This document shows positions 19,801 to 27,023 of a stretch of 64,000 nucleotides of DNA, in pieces. Source of the DNA: Caldilineaceae bacterium. Its GTDB lineage: Bacteria; Chloroflexota; Anaerolineae; Caldilineales; Caldilineaceae. Position numbers and translations under genes: made by a program. The stretch is from the NCBI GenBank assembly GCA_022842065.1, contig JALHQH010000017.1, positions 22,172 through 86,171 on the forward strand. Reading direction: 5' to 3'. The first letter of the stretch is position 1. Each line of letters starts with the position of its first letter. Under the pieces are notes generated by a model. That model searched no databases and was not told the origin of the DNA. It saw only the letters and a program-made list of their open reading frames with translations.

Positions 19801-22800
19801 GATCGCCATCATTGTCAAGATCACCCCAGGTGGCCGCGCTATCAGCAACCGCCGTCAAACCGGCGTTAAAGTCAGTAAAAGTGCCACCGCTCTGCTGATA
19901 GAGCGCGGCAATGGGGCCACTATCGGTGGCCCCGCTCAAAAAGAGATCAAGCACATTATTATTATCAAAGTCACCCCAGGCGACTGAGCCATTGGAGATC
20001 GCTGGTAAACCGGTGCCGACGGTTGAGAAATTGCCGCCACTGTTGTTGTAGAGGATGGTCGTGCGGCCGCTCTCACTGTTGCCGGCCAGGATCAGATCGA
20101 AGTCACCATCTTTGTCATAATCACCCCAGGCCGCACTACTTTCCGCCAGCCCAGTGAGGATGGCCCCGCTGTCACTAAAATTACCATTCGTGTTGCGGTA
20201 TAGGGTGGTGATGCGTCCCCCATCACTCAGGCCACCCACCAGCAGATCCAGATCGCCATCGCGATCATAATCGGCCCAGGCCAACATGCCGTTATCAACC
20301 CCAGGTAGACCGGCCGCCACAGCCGTAAAAAGTCCATTGCCTTCATTGCGATAGAGGTGAGTGGCGCGCCCACTGCCCGTATCGCCCGCCGCCACTAAGT
20401 CAAGGCGGCCATCATTGTTATAGTCGCCCCATGCTGCGCGACTGTTGCTGAGCGCTGCAAAACCGGTGCCTACCGCCACAAAATTGCCGCTGTCATTGCG
20501 ATAGAGATTGGTGATCCCGTTGGTACCATTGCTGCCGGTGAGAAAGAGATCAAGGTCCCCATCGCTGTCATAATCCACCCAGGCGACGGCCCCATTGCGT
20601 ACACCTGCCAGCGCTGCGCCGATATCGGTAAAGGTCCCGCCATTGTTTTGGTAGATGCGTGTCAGCACGCCCTGGGCGCTTTGGCCGGCAAGCAGCAGGT
20701 CGGCGTCGCCATCTTGATCATAGTCACCCCAGGCCACCATACCCTCATCGACTGGGGGAAAAGGCGCGCCGCTGGGTTTAAAATCGCCGACACAGCGATC
20801 CAAGGCACGGCCGGCAACAAATTGATATTGATAGGGGGTGAGGGGCGCACCTTGGGGACTTTTTAGCCCTGCGGTAGCAATGACATTGACGACTTCGCCT
20901 TGGACAAAGGGCTGTTCGGCACGGACCGTCAATGTGCGCGCTTCGCTGTTATAGCTCGTCTCGGCAAGGCCAAATAGACCACTCTGGCTGCCATAGATTG
21001 CCAGATTCTGGTCGCTGATACTGGTCAGCCCAAGTGTGGCATCAAAGATCAAATGCATGGGCGCGTTAAAGTCAACGCCGACCGCCCCACCGCCAAACGG
21101 GAGGCTCTGTAAGACATGGAAAGGCGCAACAATTGGCTGGACGGTGCTGTTATTGGTCAAGCTGACATCGCGCCGGGCGCTGATTGTTGCCGTGTTGGTG
21201 TAAACCGCGCCCGGTGTGGGGTTGATTGTGCCGGTCAGGGTAATCGTGCCGCCCTGGCCTACGGATAGATCGCTGACCTGCCAGTTAAAGGGCGGGAGGG
21301 CACCACTGTTGTTAATCTGGATGCCACTTGCGCTGGTTGCGGTGACAACTTGCAGGTTGCTCAGCGCGCTGGGCACAAGATCTTCAATCGTCACGACCGT
21401 GGCTGTGACCGGGCCGGCATTGGTAAAGTGCAACGTGATTGTCACCGGTTGATTGGCCGTTACCTGTGTAGGGCTGACCGTCTGCGTGATCGACACATCC
21501 GAGGGACAATCATAGTTGCGATAGACGCCGGTGACAATGCCGTTGTTGGTCAGACCAGAGATGAGCAGATCAGCATCATGATCGCCATCAACATCGCCCC
21601 AGGTGGCCGTGCCCAGATTCATGGCCGGGAAATTGGTGGGAAAGGGCATAAAGTTGCCCACTTCGTTTTTGTAGAGGATGGTAAAGAGTTGTTCGATCGT
21701 GTCCTTACCGCTGATCAGAATGTCAAAGTCGCCATCATTATCAAAGTCCGCCCAGGTGGCAGCTCCATCCAGTACGCCTAGCAAGTCGGCGTTAATATCC
21801 GTAAAGTTGCCCCCATCATTGCGATAGACGCGCGAAATCGGGGCCGGTAGGCTGCGGCTGGTCTCACCGATCAGGAGCAGATCCTCATCGCCATCATTGT
21901 CATAATCTTTCCACGCCACTGCACTGTCGCGCAGGTTTGGCAAATCGGTGGGCACCAGGGTAAAAGTACTGTTCCGATCATTGCGATAGAGCAAAGTGAC
22001 TAGCCCACCCGCACTGTCACCAGTGAGTAACAGGTCCAAGTCACCATCGTTGTCATAGTCGGCCCAATCGGCGGCGCTGTTATTGACACCGGTAAAAGCC
22101 ACTGCCGTGTCTACAAATGTATCGTTGCCGATGTTGCGATACAGGCGGGCCAGACTGCCGCCACTGCTGTCGCCATGAAGGAAGAGATCCAGGTCACCAT
22201 CGCTGTCATCATCAACCCAAAGCGCACCGCCCAAGGCCACACCAGGTAAGATGGCGACATTGATAAAGGCGCTGCTCCCCTCATTGCGATAAACGCGGGT
22301 GGTATATTGGCCGGCAAGATTCGAGCCGGTCAACACAATATCCAGATCGCCATCTATGTCATAGTCGCCCCAGGCCACCGACGCTTCACGGACGCCAACC
22401 AGGCCAGCATCAAAGGAGGTAAAGTTACCCGCGCCATCGTTGCGATAGATGCGGGTGAGGGGATTACCACTGCTCTTGCCTGCCAACAGCAGATCCAGAT
22501 CGCCATCATTATCAAAGTCGCCCCAGTCCGCGGCGCTGGACCAGACCGGCGTAAGATTGGCCGTATTGGGCAGAAACCCTTCCATACAGCGTTTGACCTG
22601 ATAGCCCGCGGTAAATTGCCACTGGTATGGGGTCAACCCCGTGCCAGTGTTATCCTGGATTGCCTCTGTCCCCACCACGGTTACCGTTTCACCAAAGCTA
22701 AATCGGCCGGCTGGAGTAAAGGTAACCGTGTTACTGTTATTGTCATAACTAAAGTTGCCGGCCAGGCGACCATGTTGGCTCGCCTGAACCACAAAGTGGT

Positions 22801-23032
22801 TTAGGTCAACCGTGCTCATGTTGACCGTGCCGTTGAAGCTTGCGTTCACCGTATCGCTCAAGGTCACCGTGGCAAAGGCACCTGCGCTGGGGTCGGTGCT
22901 GATAATATCGAAAGGCGGCAGCACCGCGGGCTGACGGCCACGGTCAGCGGCGAGGGTCTGGTTTGTAAATAAAAGCGTGTAAAGCAGACCTGTACAAATA
23001 AAGCTCAAAATAATTTTGTGTAGACTCGTCAT
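16865..23032 (-). CDS. Giant secreted FG-GAP / DUF11 modular protein
   Basis: A 2055-aa exported protein with a signal peptide at residues 1-28 (cleavage near TLAAD). It consists of three large copies of one module: an SbsA-like Ig domain (about 38-145, 635-740, 1225-1330), a stretch of FG-GAP/VCBS repeats with the Asp-rich calcium loop WGDYDNDGDLDLLLAG (about 150-505, 745-1095, 1335-1695), and a DUF11 domain (starts near 507, 1097, 1696). Two Calx-beta domains (about 1822-2045) and the tail GIYLPVVLR follow. FG-GAP repeats form calcium-binding beta-propellers used in adhesion. The start has only a weak Shine-Dalgarno site, and an unusual structured leader lies upstream. Confidence 0.87.
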   Translation of the reverse strand: MTSLHKIILSFICTGLLYTLLFTNQTLAADRGRQPAVLPPFDIISTDPSAGAFATVTLSDTVNASFNGTVNMSTVDLNHFVVQASQHGRLAGNFSYDNNSNTVTFTPAGRFSFGETVTVVGTEAIQDNTGTGLTPYQWQFTAGYQVKRCMEGFLPNTANLTPVWSSAADWGDFDNDGDLDLLLAGKSSGNPLTRIYRNDGAGNFTSFDAGLVGVREASVAWGDYDIDGDLDIVLTGSNLAGQYTTRVYRNEGSSAFINVAILPGVALGGALWVDDDSDGDLDLFLHGDSSGGSLARLYRNIGNDTFVDTAVAFTGVNNSAADWADYDNDGDLDLLLTGDSAGGLVTLLYRNDRNSTFTLVPTDLPNLRDSAVAWKDYDNDGDEDLLLIGETSRSLPAPISRVYRNDGGNFTDINADLLGVLDGAATWADFDNDGDFDILISGKDTIEQLFTILYKNEVGNFMPFPTNFPAMNLGTATWGDVDGDHDADLLISGLTNNGIVTGVYRNYDCPSDVSITQTVSPTQVTANQPVTITLHFTNAGPVTATVVTIEDLVPSALSNLQVVTATSASGIQINNSGALPPFNWQVSDLSVGQGGTITLTGTINPTPGAVYTNTATISARRDVSLTNNSTVQPIVAPFHVLQSLPFGGGAVGVDFNAPMHLIFDATLGLTSISDQNLAIYGSQSGLFGLAETSYNSEARTLTVRAEQPFVQGEVVNVIATAGLKSPQGAPLTPYQYQFVAGRALDRCVGDFKPSGAPFPPVDEGMVAWGDYDQDGDADLLLAGQSAQGVLTRIYQNNGGTFTDIGAALAGVRNGAVAWVDYDSDGDLDLFLTGSNGTNGITNLYRNDSGNFVAVGTGFAALSNSRAAWGDYNNDGRLDLVAAGDTGSGRATHLYRNEGNGLFTAVAAGLPGVDNGMLAWADYDRDGDLDLLVGGLSDGGRITTLYRNTNGNFSDSGAILTGLAESSAAWGDYDKDGDFDLILAGNSESGRTTILYNNSGGNFSTVGTGLPAISNGSVAWGDFDNNNVLDLFLSGATDSGPIAALYQQSGGTFTDFNAGLTAVADSAATWGDLDNDGDLDLIVSGNDGTNATTRLYRNMDCISDVALTKSASTNAAESGEVITYTLRFTNAGPQPARSVAITDLLPIELGNVQIGAISASPGVNVTSSGQAPNLAWQVSDLNANQGGMITITATLLDGPPGALITNRAGIVATHDITLTNNATAVGVGRRYHITQTVPAPAQSGVRLNAPIQATFDAEINPATLNGQTLLVYGQQSGLRSGSFGYHSVARTLTFTPTQRLQHGEQVHVIGTAAIQSLPGAPLTPYQWHFTAGRVDRERCLAGFGRLAPGLPALLNSAAAWGDYDQDGDLDLALAGSADGTTPHTKLYRNIGNNNFVDSGVALAAIQHGDLAWGDYDQDGDLDLAVTGVGAGAMVATLYNNSNGAFTENNAGLTAVGYSTATWGDVDNDGDLDLLVTGTTDGTNGLTRLYRNDQGSFTAVTTNLPNVQRGSAMWGDYDRDGDLDLLLTGTSDGSSALTQIFRNDQGGFVNVGAALPGVYESAAVWGDYDQDGDLDLLLAGRTDASNRLTRLYRNDGGSFTDVTSGSFTPLSRPALAWGDYDNDSDLDLLVAGTPDGVTAAIQLLRNDGNDSFTPVASTFAPIYGGSATWNDVDGDRDLDLLLVGNSGSGAHLQLYHNRDCISDLALTKQVSAVSVLPGDLVTYTLTFNNSGPQPATRVVLTDLLALDLLSEITIQSTLPLTQSGGANYIWRLPTINAGAGGVITVRGRTTFAATGATINNIASISAREDVTQTNNVGSVGVSVRAPQLSVATTNITANENAGNVTVEVRLNEPNRAGAVTVNYSTTPVAKAQSSSFTDVNGVVTIPAGATSATITIPITDDLLNEDDEVLRLTLSSPQGAVLAAGVEVTLTIVDNDARPTLGVTNVTVDETTGIVNFVLKLSAPSGRTVSMVINTLDDTARAGEDYVALVNQPVTIAPGAMSVTVPVTLINDNQQEPNEQFYLVISALQNADLPANQVSATINDNDSFGIYLPVVLR

Positions 23033-23059
23033 GGTAGATGATTGCCTCTTATTCTCCTA

Positions 23060-23245
23060 TACCGGACAAACTGCCGGTGCCGTCGCATCTGGACTGTCCA
23101 TCGCCGGCGGTTAAGCCTGGACCATACCACCGCGTATCAGTACGCGGTACTATCCTGCGGTTGAAATCAGAACCCCGGTTTGCACCCTGATAAAAAATTC
23201 TGCTTCTCATGCCGCGCGAAGGATAAAGATCGGTAGTACCGCAGT
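23060..23245 (-). ncRNA. Candidate structured mRNA leader (riboswitch-like)
   Basis: The minus-strand leader of the giant FG-GAP gene can form a hairpin at 23129-23148 (8-bp stem ACCGCGTA/TACGCGGT, loop of 4), a helix at 23166-23170 with 23187-23191 around GGTGCAAACC, and a competing 9-bp long-range helix (23144-23152 with 23234-23242) that uses the right arm of the first hairpin. Mutually exclusive helices are typical of RNA switches. The segment GTCCAGG...CCGCCGG...ACAGTCCAGATG vaguely recalls the 3' part of FMN riboswitches, but the conserved 5' part is not there. No class can be assigned. Confidence 0.3.
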
Positions 23246-23436
23246 TAATTATTGAATCGCACTCGTGCCGGAAGGGCAATACAGCATTCTACGGAATTTT
23301 TGGGCTAGTACACCAAGCAATTGACGTACTGGGCTTTACACGCGTTTGTGGTAAAATGTACAAATAAAATTTCTATAACACTGTACTAAAGTGAAAACCG
23401 ATAGAAACCAGTAGTTTTTGATGATCCACGAAGTTT

Positions 23437-23520
23437 TAGGTGATAGGTGATGGGAAACAGCTAAAATGTAATGCGTAAAACGTAATTAGGCGATATACGG
23501 GTTACGGGTACGGGTAATTA
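23437..23520. repeat. Short-period low-complexity repeat tract
   Basis: Words GGTGATAG/GGTGATGG, GCGTAAAACGTAATTA and ACGGGTTACGGGTACGGGTA follow each other with a 7-8 base period, right up to the Shine-Dalgarno site (GAGGAGGC) of ctaA. It is a weaker relative of the arrays at 28809 and 35758. The rest of the 503-base gap 23033-23535 holds the minus-strand leader described separately. Confidence 0.45.
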
Positions 23521-23535
23521 CTTGAGGAGGCGCTG

Positions 23536-24483
23536 ATGGGAGATAATCGCTTTGCCCGCTTTGCATGGGGCACCTTAGCTTATAATTTGTTGGTGATTTT
23601 GTGGGGCGCAGTGGTGCGCGCGACAGGCTCTGGCGCTGGTTGTGGTAGCCATTGGCCACTCTGTAATGGCGAAATTTTGCCGCGCGCCGCTTCGGTCGAA
23701 CTGCTCATTGAGTTCTCCCACCGCCTGACCAGCGGTGTGGCGTTGATTGCCACGGTTGTCTTGGTGGTCTGGGCTTATCGCCGCTATGCCAAAGGTCACG
23801 TTGTGCGCCGGGCTGCGGCTTGGGCCATGTTCTTTATGATTACAGAAGCGCTGGTGGGTGCTGGGTTGGTGTTGCTAGAGTATGTTGCCTTTGATCAGTC
23901 CGTTGCGCGCGCCTATTGGATGGCGGCGCACTTGCTCAACACCTTCCTGTTGTTGGCCGCGCTTACCCTTACCGCTTGGTGGGCATCCGGCCAGCCCGCG
24001 GGGCAATGGCGCAATCAAGGGCTGGTGGGTGGGACGCTAGCGCTGGCCGGCTTGGCCCTGCTGCTACTCGGTTCGAGCGGTGCCGTCACCGCGCTGGGCG
24101 ACACCCTGACGATGCGCGGTGGCATTTCGCCCGAGACTTCCGCCTATGTGGCCAGATTGGTTGATCTGCGCATCTATCATCCGCTGCTCGCGTTGGTGGT
24201 CGGCGCGTTGGTGGCGCTGGCCGCATGGGTGACCGCGACCCAACGGCCTAGTCCCCAGACGCTGCGCCTTAGCCGCGCGTTGGTTGCGCTCTATATAGTG
24301 CAACTGTTGGTGGGGGCGGTGAATGTGGCACTAAAGGCCCCGGTAGCGATGCAGCTAGTACATCTGTTACTGGCGGATGCGCTCTGGATCTTGTGGGTTT
24401 TGTTAGGTGCCGTGGCGTTTGCGGTCGAACGGCCGGTGCCGCAACTGACGCCCGTCCCCGCCCCGGCCCGCAGTGGTGATTAA
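23536..24483 (+). CDS. ctaA: Heme A synthase, COX15/CtaA family
   Basis: A 315-aa membrane protein with eight hydrophobic helices. It oxidises the C8 methyl of heme O to form heme A for cytochrome oxidase. Visible family marks: helix 1 with WGAVVRATGSGAGCG, the first extracytoplasmic loop with the cysteine pair GCGSHWPLCNG, the heme-ligand histidine in EFSHRLTSG (helix 2), MAAHLLNTF (helix 4), and equivalent histidines in the second half (RIYHPLLAL, QLVHLLLAD). Length is normal for the family. A strong GAGGAGG precedes the ATG. No ctaB or oxidase genes are adjacent. It implies an aerobic respiratory chain with a heme-A oxidase. Confidence 0.93.
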   Translation: MGDNRFARFAWGTLAYNLLVILWGAVVRATGSGAGCGSHWPLCNGEILPRAASVELLIEFSHRLTSGVALIATVVLVVWAYRRYAKGHVVRRAAAWAMFFMITEALVGAGLVLLEYVAFDQSVARAYWMAAHLLNTFLLLAALTLTAWWASGQPAGQWRNQGLVGGTLALAGLALLLLGSSGAVTALGDTLTMRGGISPETSAYVARLVDLRIYHPLLALVVGALVALAAWVTATQRPSPQTLRLSRALVALYIVQLLVGAVNVALKAPVAMQLVHLLLADALWILWVLLGAVAFAVERPVPQLTPVPAPARSGD

Positions 24484-24610
24484 GCTGTGGCGACTGTTGG
24501 CGGATCGAACAAGACGCGGCAATTTGGCCTTGGGTGAGTCACTGGCGGCTTTGGTGGGATAAACAAAAGTTCAATTTTGCGCTCGGGGTAGGCTGTGCTA
24601 CAATTGTCGT

Positions 24611-24727
24611 ATCAGCCGTTGGCTGCCCCAACTGCTTTATCCCCAGTGCCTGCCTGTTGGCCTTCCCAATATAAGAGGCGGGCTTGCTAATCAAAAGCCC
24701 TGTCGGCTGAGCCGACAGGGCTTTTTT
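24611..24727 (+). ncRNA. Possible small RNA between ctaA and mnmA operon
   Basis: A promoter-like pair (TTGCGC 24577-24582, 16-base spacer, TACAAT 24599-24604) precedes about 115 bases without a reading frame and ends at a strong intrinsic terminator (24693-24727). Promoter plus terminator and no frame is what a small RNA gene looks like. The -35 box is poor, so this is a tentative call; the terminator could simply serve ctaA. Confidence 0.3.
24693..24727 (+). terminator. Intrinsic terminator
   Basis: A 15-bp perfect stem (24693-24707 with 24711-24725) with loop TGA is followed by six T on the plus strand. It separates the plus-strand ctaA region from the convergent minus-strand mnmA operon. 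Confidence 0.88.
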
Positions 24728-24767
24728 AATTGAGAATTCTTGGGCTGATGGCGCTGAAAATGTGTGC

Positions 24768-25112
24768 CTACGCAGGGTTAATCGGCGTTGAGGGCGGGGG
24801 CGGTGCCGCCCGCCGTGGGCGCGGCCGGGGGCGTAGTTCCGCGGTTAACGAACGAACGGTGGCCCGCAGCCCCACGATGGTACTACTTGTGCGTACAACC
24901 GGATCAACCACACTATCACTGACAAAGGTGGTAGTGCCGCGCACAGTGCTGACCGTCTCCTGAGCATCTTTCAGAATCGGCTTGATTTCGGTCTGCAACA
25001 TTTTGACCAGTCGCCAGATCTGCCAGACGAGCACCCCCAGTAGAACGCCGATCACAATGCTTTGGAGGGCAATGATAATGATGGCAATATCGCGAATTGT
25101 TGCCGAAACCAT
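24768..25112 (-). CDS. DUF948-like small membrane protein
   Basis: A 114-aa protein with one N-terminal transmembrane helix (IAIIIIALQSIVIGVLLGVLVW, residues about 9-32), then an amphipathic helical stretch (about 35-90) and a Pro/Arg-rich tail (RPRPRPRR, PPPP). A single N-terminal helix followed by a coiled region with VKMLQTEIKPILKDAQETVSTV is typical of the DUF948 group, whose function is unknown. It lies 38 bases downstream of the 85-aa membrane protein and is probably the last gene of the mnmA operon. Confidence in it being a gene is good; no function is proposed. Confidence 0.7.
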   Translation of the reverse strand: MVSATIRDIAIIIIALQSIVIGVLLGVLVWQIWRLVKMLQTEIKPILKDAQETVSTVRGTTTFVSDSVVDPVVRTSSTIVGLRATVRSLTAELRPRPRPRRAAPPPPSTPINPA

Positions 25113-25150
25113 ATGTCCTATCTACTCCCTGCGCCAGTCCGCGGCGCGTC

Positions 25151-25408
25151 TTATCGTTCAATAATGCCCACAATGCCTAAGAGCAACCATGCCCCCACCG
25201 AAGCTTCCAGTAGATGTAGATCGCCGATCCGCAAGAAGGCCGCTTGAGTGAAGCTGCCGATGACCTGGCCAAAGCCAAAACCAATCCCGCCCATGACCAG
25301 CATAATCAAAAGATCCTGAAATGACCGTCCCCGGCCCAAATGGGCCAGTGCCACATAGGCAAGTAAACAGCAAAGGCCTAACAACAGCGGTGGCAGTGCG
25401 CTCATCAA
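25151..25408 (-). CDS. Small membrane protein of unknown function
   Basis: An 85-aa hydrophobic protein with two or three helices ([17 protein letters not shown], then [19 protein letters not shown], then [14 protein letters not shown]). Its ATG overlaps the mnmA stop by 4 bases (ATGA), indicating translational coupling. I do not recognise a family. The Gly-rich central helix resembles those of small integral membrane proteins that oligomerise. Its position between mnmA and a DUF948-like gene gives no functional clue. Confidence 0.7.
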   Translation of the reverse strand: MMSALPPLLLGLCCLLAYVALAHLGRGRSFQDLLIMLVMGGIGFGFGQVIGSFTQAAFLRIGDLHLLEASVGAWLLLGIVGIIER

Positions 25409-26505
25409 TAAATTGTGCCCCCGCCCAAACAGAGGTCACCGTCATAAAAGACGGCCCGTTGCCCAGGGGTAATATCGCGCAGGGCTTCGGTCAACTGTAC
25501 GGTGACCTCACCATTTGCCGCTGGATAGAGCGTACAGGCCATCGCTTGCGCCCGATAGCGGATCTTACAAGAAGCCAGAGTGCCGGGGGCAGGTGGCTGA
25601 TCCAGCGTCCAATTGACCCCAGTTGCCAGCAGGCGATCCTTACCCAAATCGGCCATCGGTCCCACGATCAACGTGTTATTCGGATGATCAAGTTCTACCA
25701 CAAAAAGTGGCTCACTCGCCCCGCTAATGCCCAATCCCTTGCGCTGGCCGATGGTGTAACCGGGTAACCCTTGGTGCTCACCATAGCGGCGTCCCTGGCG
25801 ATCAAGAATCGGGCCGGGGCGCATGGCGGAGGCCGCCCAATCTTTGAGAAAGCGGCGATAGTCATCATCAAAGATAAAACAGAGATCCATGGAATCGTGT
25901 TTGCTGGCAATCGGCAAGCCCCGCGCCTGTGCGATCTGGCGAATCTCCGGCTTAGGATAATCACCCACGGGGAAAAGCACATCGCGCAATTCGGCCTGTC
26001 CCATCACGCTGAGCACATAACTCTGATCCTTGCCCTCATCGACCGCTTTGTGTAACTGCACCGTGCCATCGGGCAGGCGGCGCAAGCGCGCATAGTGACC
26101 GGTAGCAAGGTAGTCTGCCCCCAGCCGCCGCGCATAGTTTAGCAGATAATCAAAGCGGATGTGGCGATTACATTCAACGCAGGGGTTAGGGGTGAGTCCC
26201 TTGCTATAACCGTCGATGAAAAAGTCAACCACATTCTGCTTAAAGGGTTGCTCCACGTTGATCAAATAAAAGGGCATGCCCAGTTGGTCGGCCACCCGGC
26301 GCGCGTCATGGACACTCTCCAGGCTACAGCACTTGTTGGTCGAGCCTTCGCCCTCCCCCATCTCTGCCCAGAGGCGCATCATCACGCCGATACAATTATA
26401 ACCCTGTTCGACCAACAGCGCCGCTGCCACGGAACTATCCACACCGCCGCTCATGGCGACCACAACGGTGGTATCGGCGGGGGATTTTTGAGACTTATCG
26501 ATCAT
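25405..26505 (-). CDS. mnmA: tRNA-specific 2-thiouridylase MnmA
   Basis: A 366-aa enzyme that makes the 2-thio group of U34 in tRNA-Lys/Glu/Gln, using ATP and a relayed persulfide sulfur. Visible: the PP-loop [17 protein letters not shown], the tRNA-binding/active-site region [18 protein letters not shown] (catalytic Cys), [18 protein letters not shown], the second catalytic cysteine in MDLCFI, and the C-terminal beta-barrel with [18 protein letters not shown]. The frame stays open to a GTG at 26523, but those extra codons fall in a repeat array (CACGAGA words), so the ATG at 26505 is preferred. No clear Shine-Dalgarno site is seen. It leads a three-gene minus-strand operon. Confidence 0.95.
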   Translation of the reverse strand: MIDKSQKSPADTTVVVAMSGGVDSSVAAALLVEQGYNCIGVMMRLWAEMGEGEGSTNKCCSLESVHDARRVADQLGMPFYLINVEQPFKQNVVDFFIDGYSKGLTPNPCVECNRHIRFDYLLNYARRLGADYLATGHYARLRRLPDGTVQLHKAVDEGKDQSYVLSVMGQAELRDVLFPVGDYPKPEIRQIAQARGLPIASKHDSMDLCFIFDDDYRRFLKDWAASAMRPGPILDRQGRRYGEHQGLPGYTIGQRKGLGISGASEPLFVVELDHPNNTLIVGPMADLGKDRLLATGVNWTLDQPPAPGTLASCKIRYRAQAMACTLYPAANGEVTVQLTEALRDITPGQRAVFYDGDLCLGGGTIY

Positions 26506-26510
26506 AGTAA

Positions 26511-26573
26511 GATTACGAGACACGAGACACGAGACACGCGCCCAGAGGGCACCCGCGAGATACGAGATACGAG
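26511..26573. repeat. 7-bp CACGAGA repeat array
   Basis: Tandem words of the GAGACAC type (three copies), a GC-rich centre, and then GAGATAC words. It lies directly upstream of mnmA and reaches the start codon region. Together with 26574-26890, where only small hairpins such as CTGCGCATC/GATGCGCAG (26791-26812) are visible, it makes up a 496-base stretch without a convincing gene. Confidence 0.65.
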
Positions 26574-26890
26574 TTGCCGAGCAACTAGGGTATTGTAACT
26601 GATTTGGGGGATGATGGCTACTGGGCTGGCTTCCATTTCGGTCTTTCGCTAATCGGTGCTCCCAACAATGGATGATATTTAGCCGTTATCGTCTTGGCTA
26701 AATATTTTTCTCAGGTTCATTGCCGCCGAAGAGACAGAAGGGCGCATCTTCTTCCGTGTTGCTGAACACTTTGAAATTGTCGCCAGTGTACTGCGCATCC
26801 TCAGATGCGCAGCCCAGCTTGGCACGCACCCGTTCGCATCTGGGGATGCGCACTGCACGTTGCCATATTGAGAATTGCCGACATGGCTTG

Positions 26891-27023
26891 TTAGGTTCTA
26901 TTGACATTTCAATTTTGCAGGGTTGAAACCCGCGGCTAACCCCGAAAAGCCCGGGTACCCGGGCTTTTCGGGGTTAGCTGGCCAATCGAATTGGCCCTTT
27001 TAGCAAATGTCAACAAAACCTAG
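26891..27023. mobile_element. MITE-like palindromic element with YTAG ends
   Basis: Terminal inverted repeats TTAGGTTCTATTGACATTTC (26891-26910) and the complement of CTAGGTTTTGTTGACATTTG (27004-27023) match at 16 of 20 positions. Inside is a perfect 44-base palindrome (26935-26978) with a central CCCGGGTACCCGGG, next to GGTTGAAACCCGCGGCTA. It has no coding capacity. The right end supplies the TAG stop codon (27020-27022) of the minus-strand CHAT gene. Confidence 0.7.

Noticed and set aside
23060..23245. Naming the leader an FMN, cobalamin or c-di-GMP riboswitch
   Set aside because: Each class matches only short fragments; conserved cores (5' FMN helix, B12 box, GEMM tetraloop region) are missing, so only a structured leader is claimed.
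23304..23388. Degenerate MITE suggested by CTAGTACAC (23305-23313) and ACACTGTACTA (23378-23388)
   Set aside because: Only the outermost bases resemble the CTAG element ends and the inner parts do not pair.
26698..26926. Two opposing frames of 68-69 codons between mnmA and the CHAT gene
   Set aside because: They overlap each other, span small hairpins and part of a mobile element, and have no ribosome sites.
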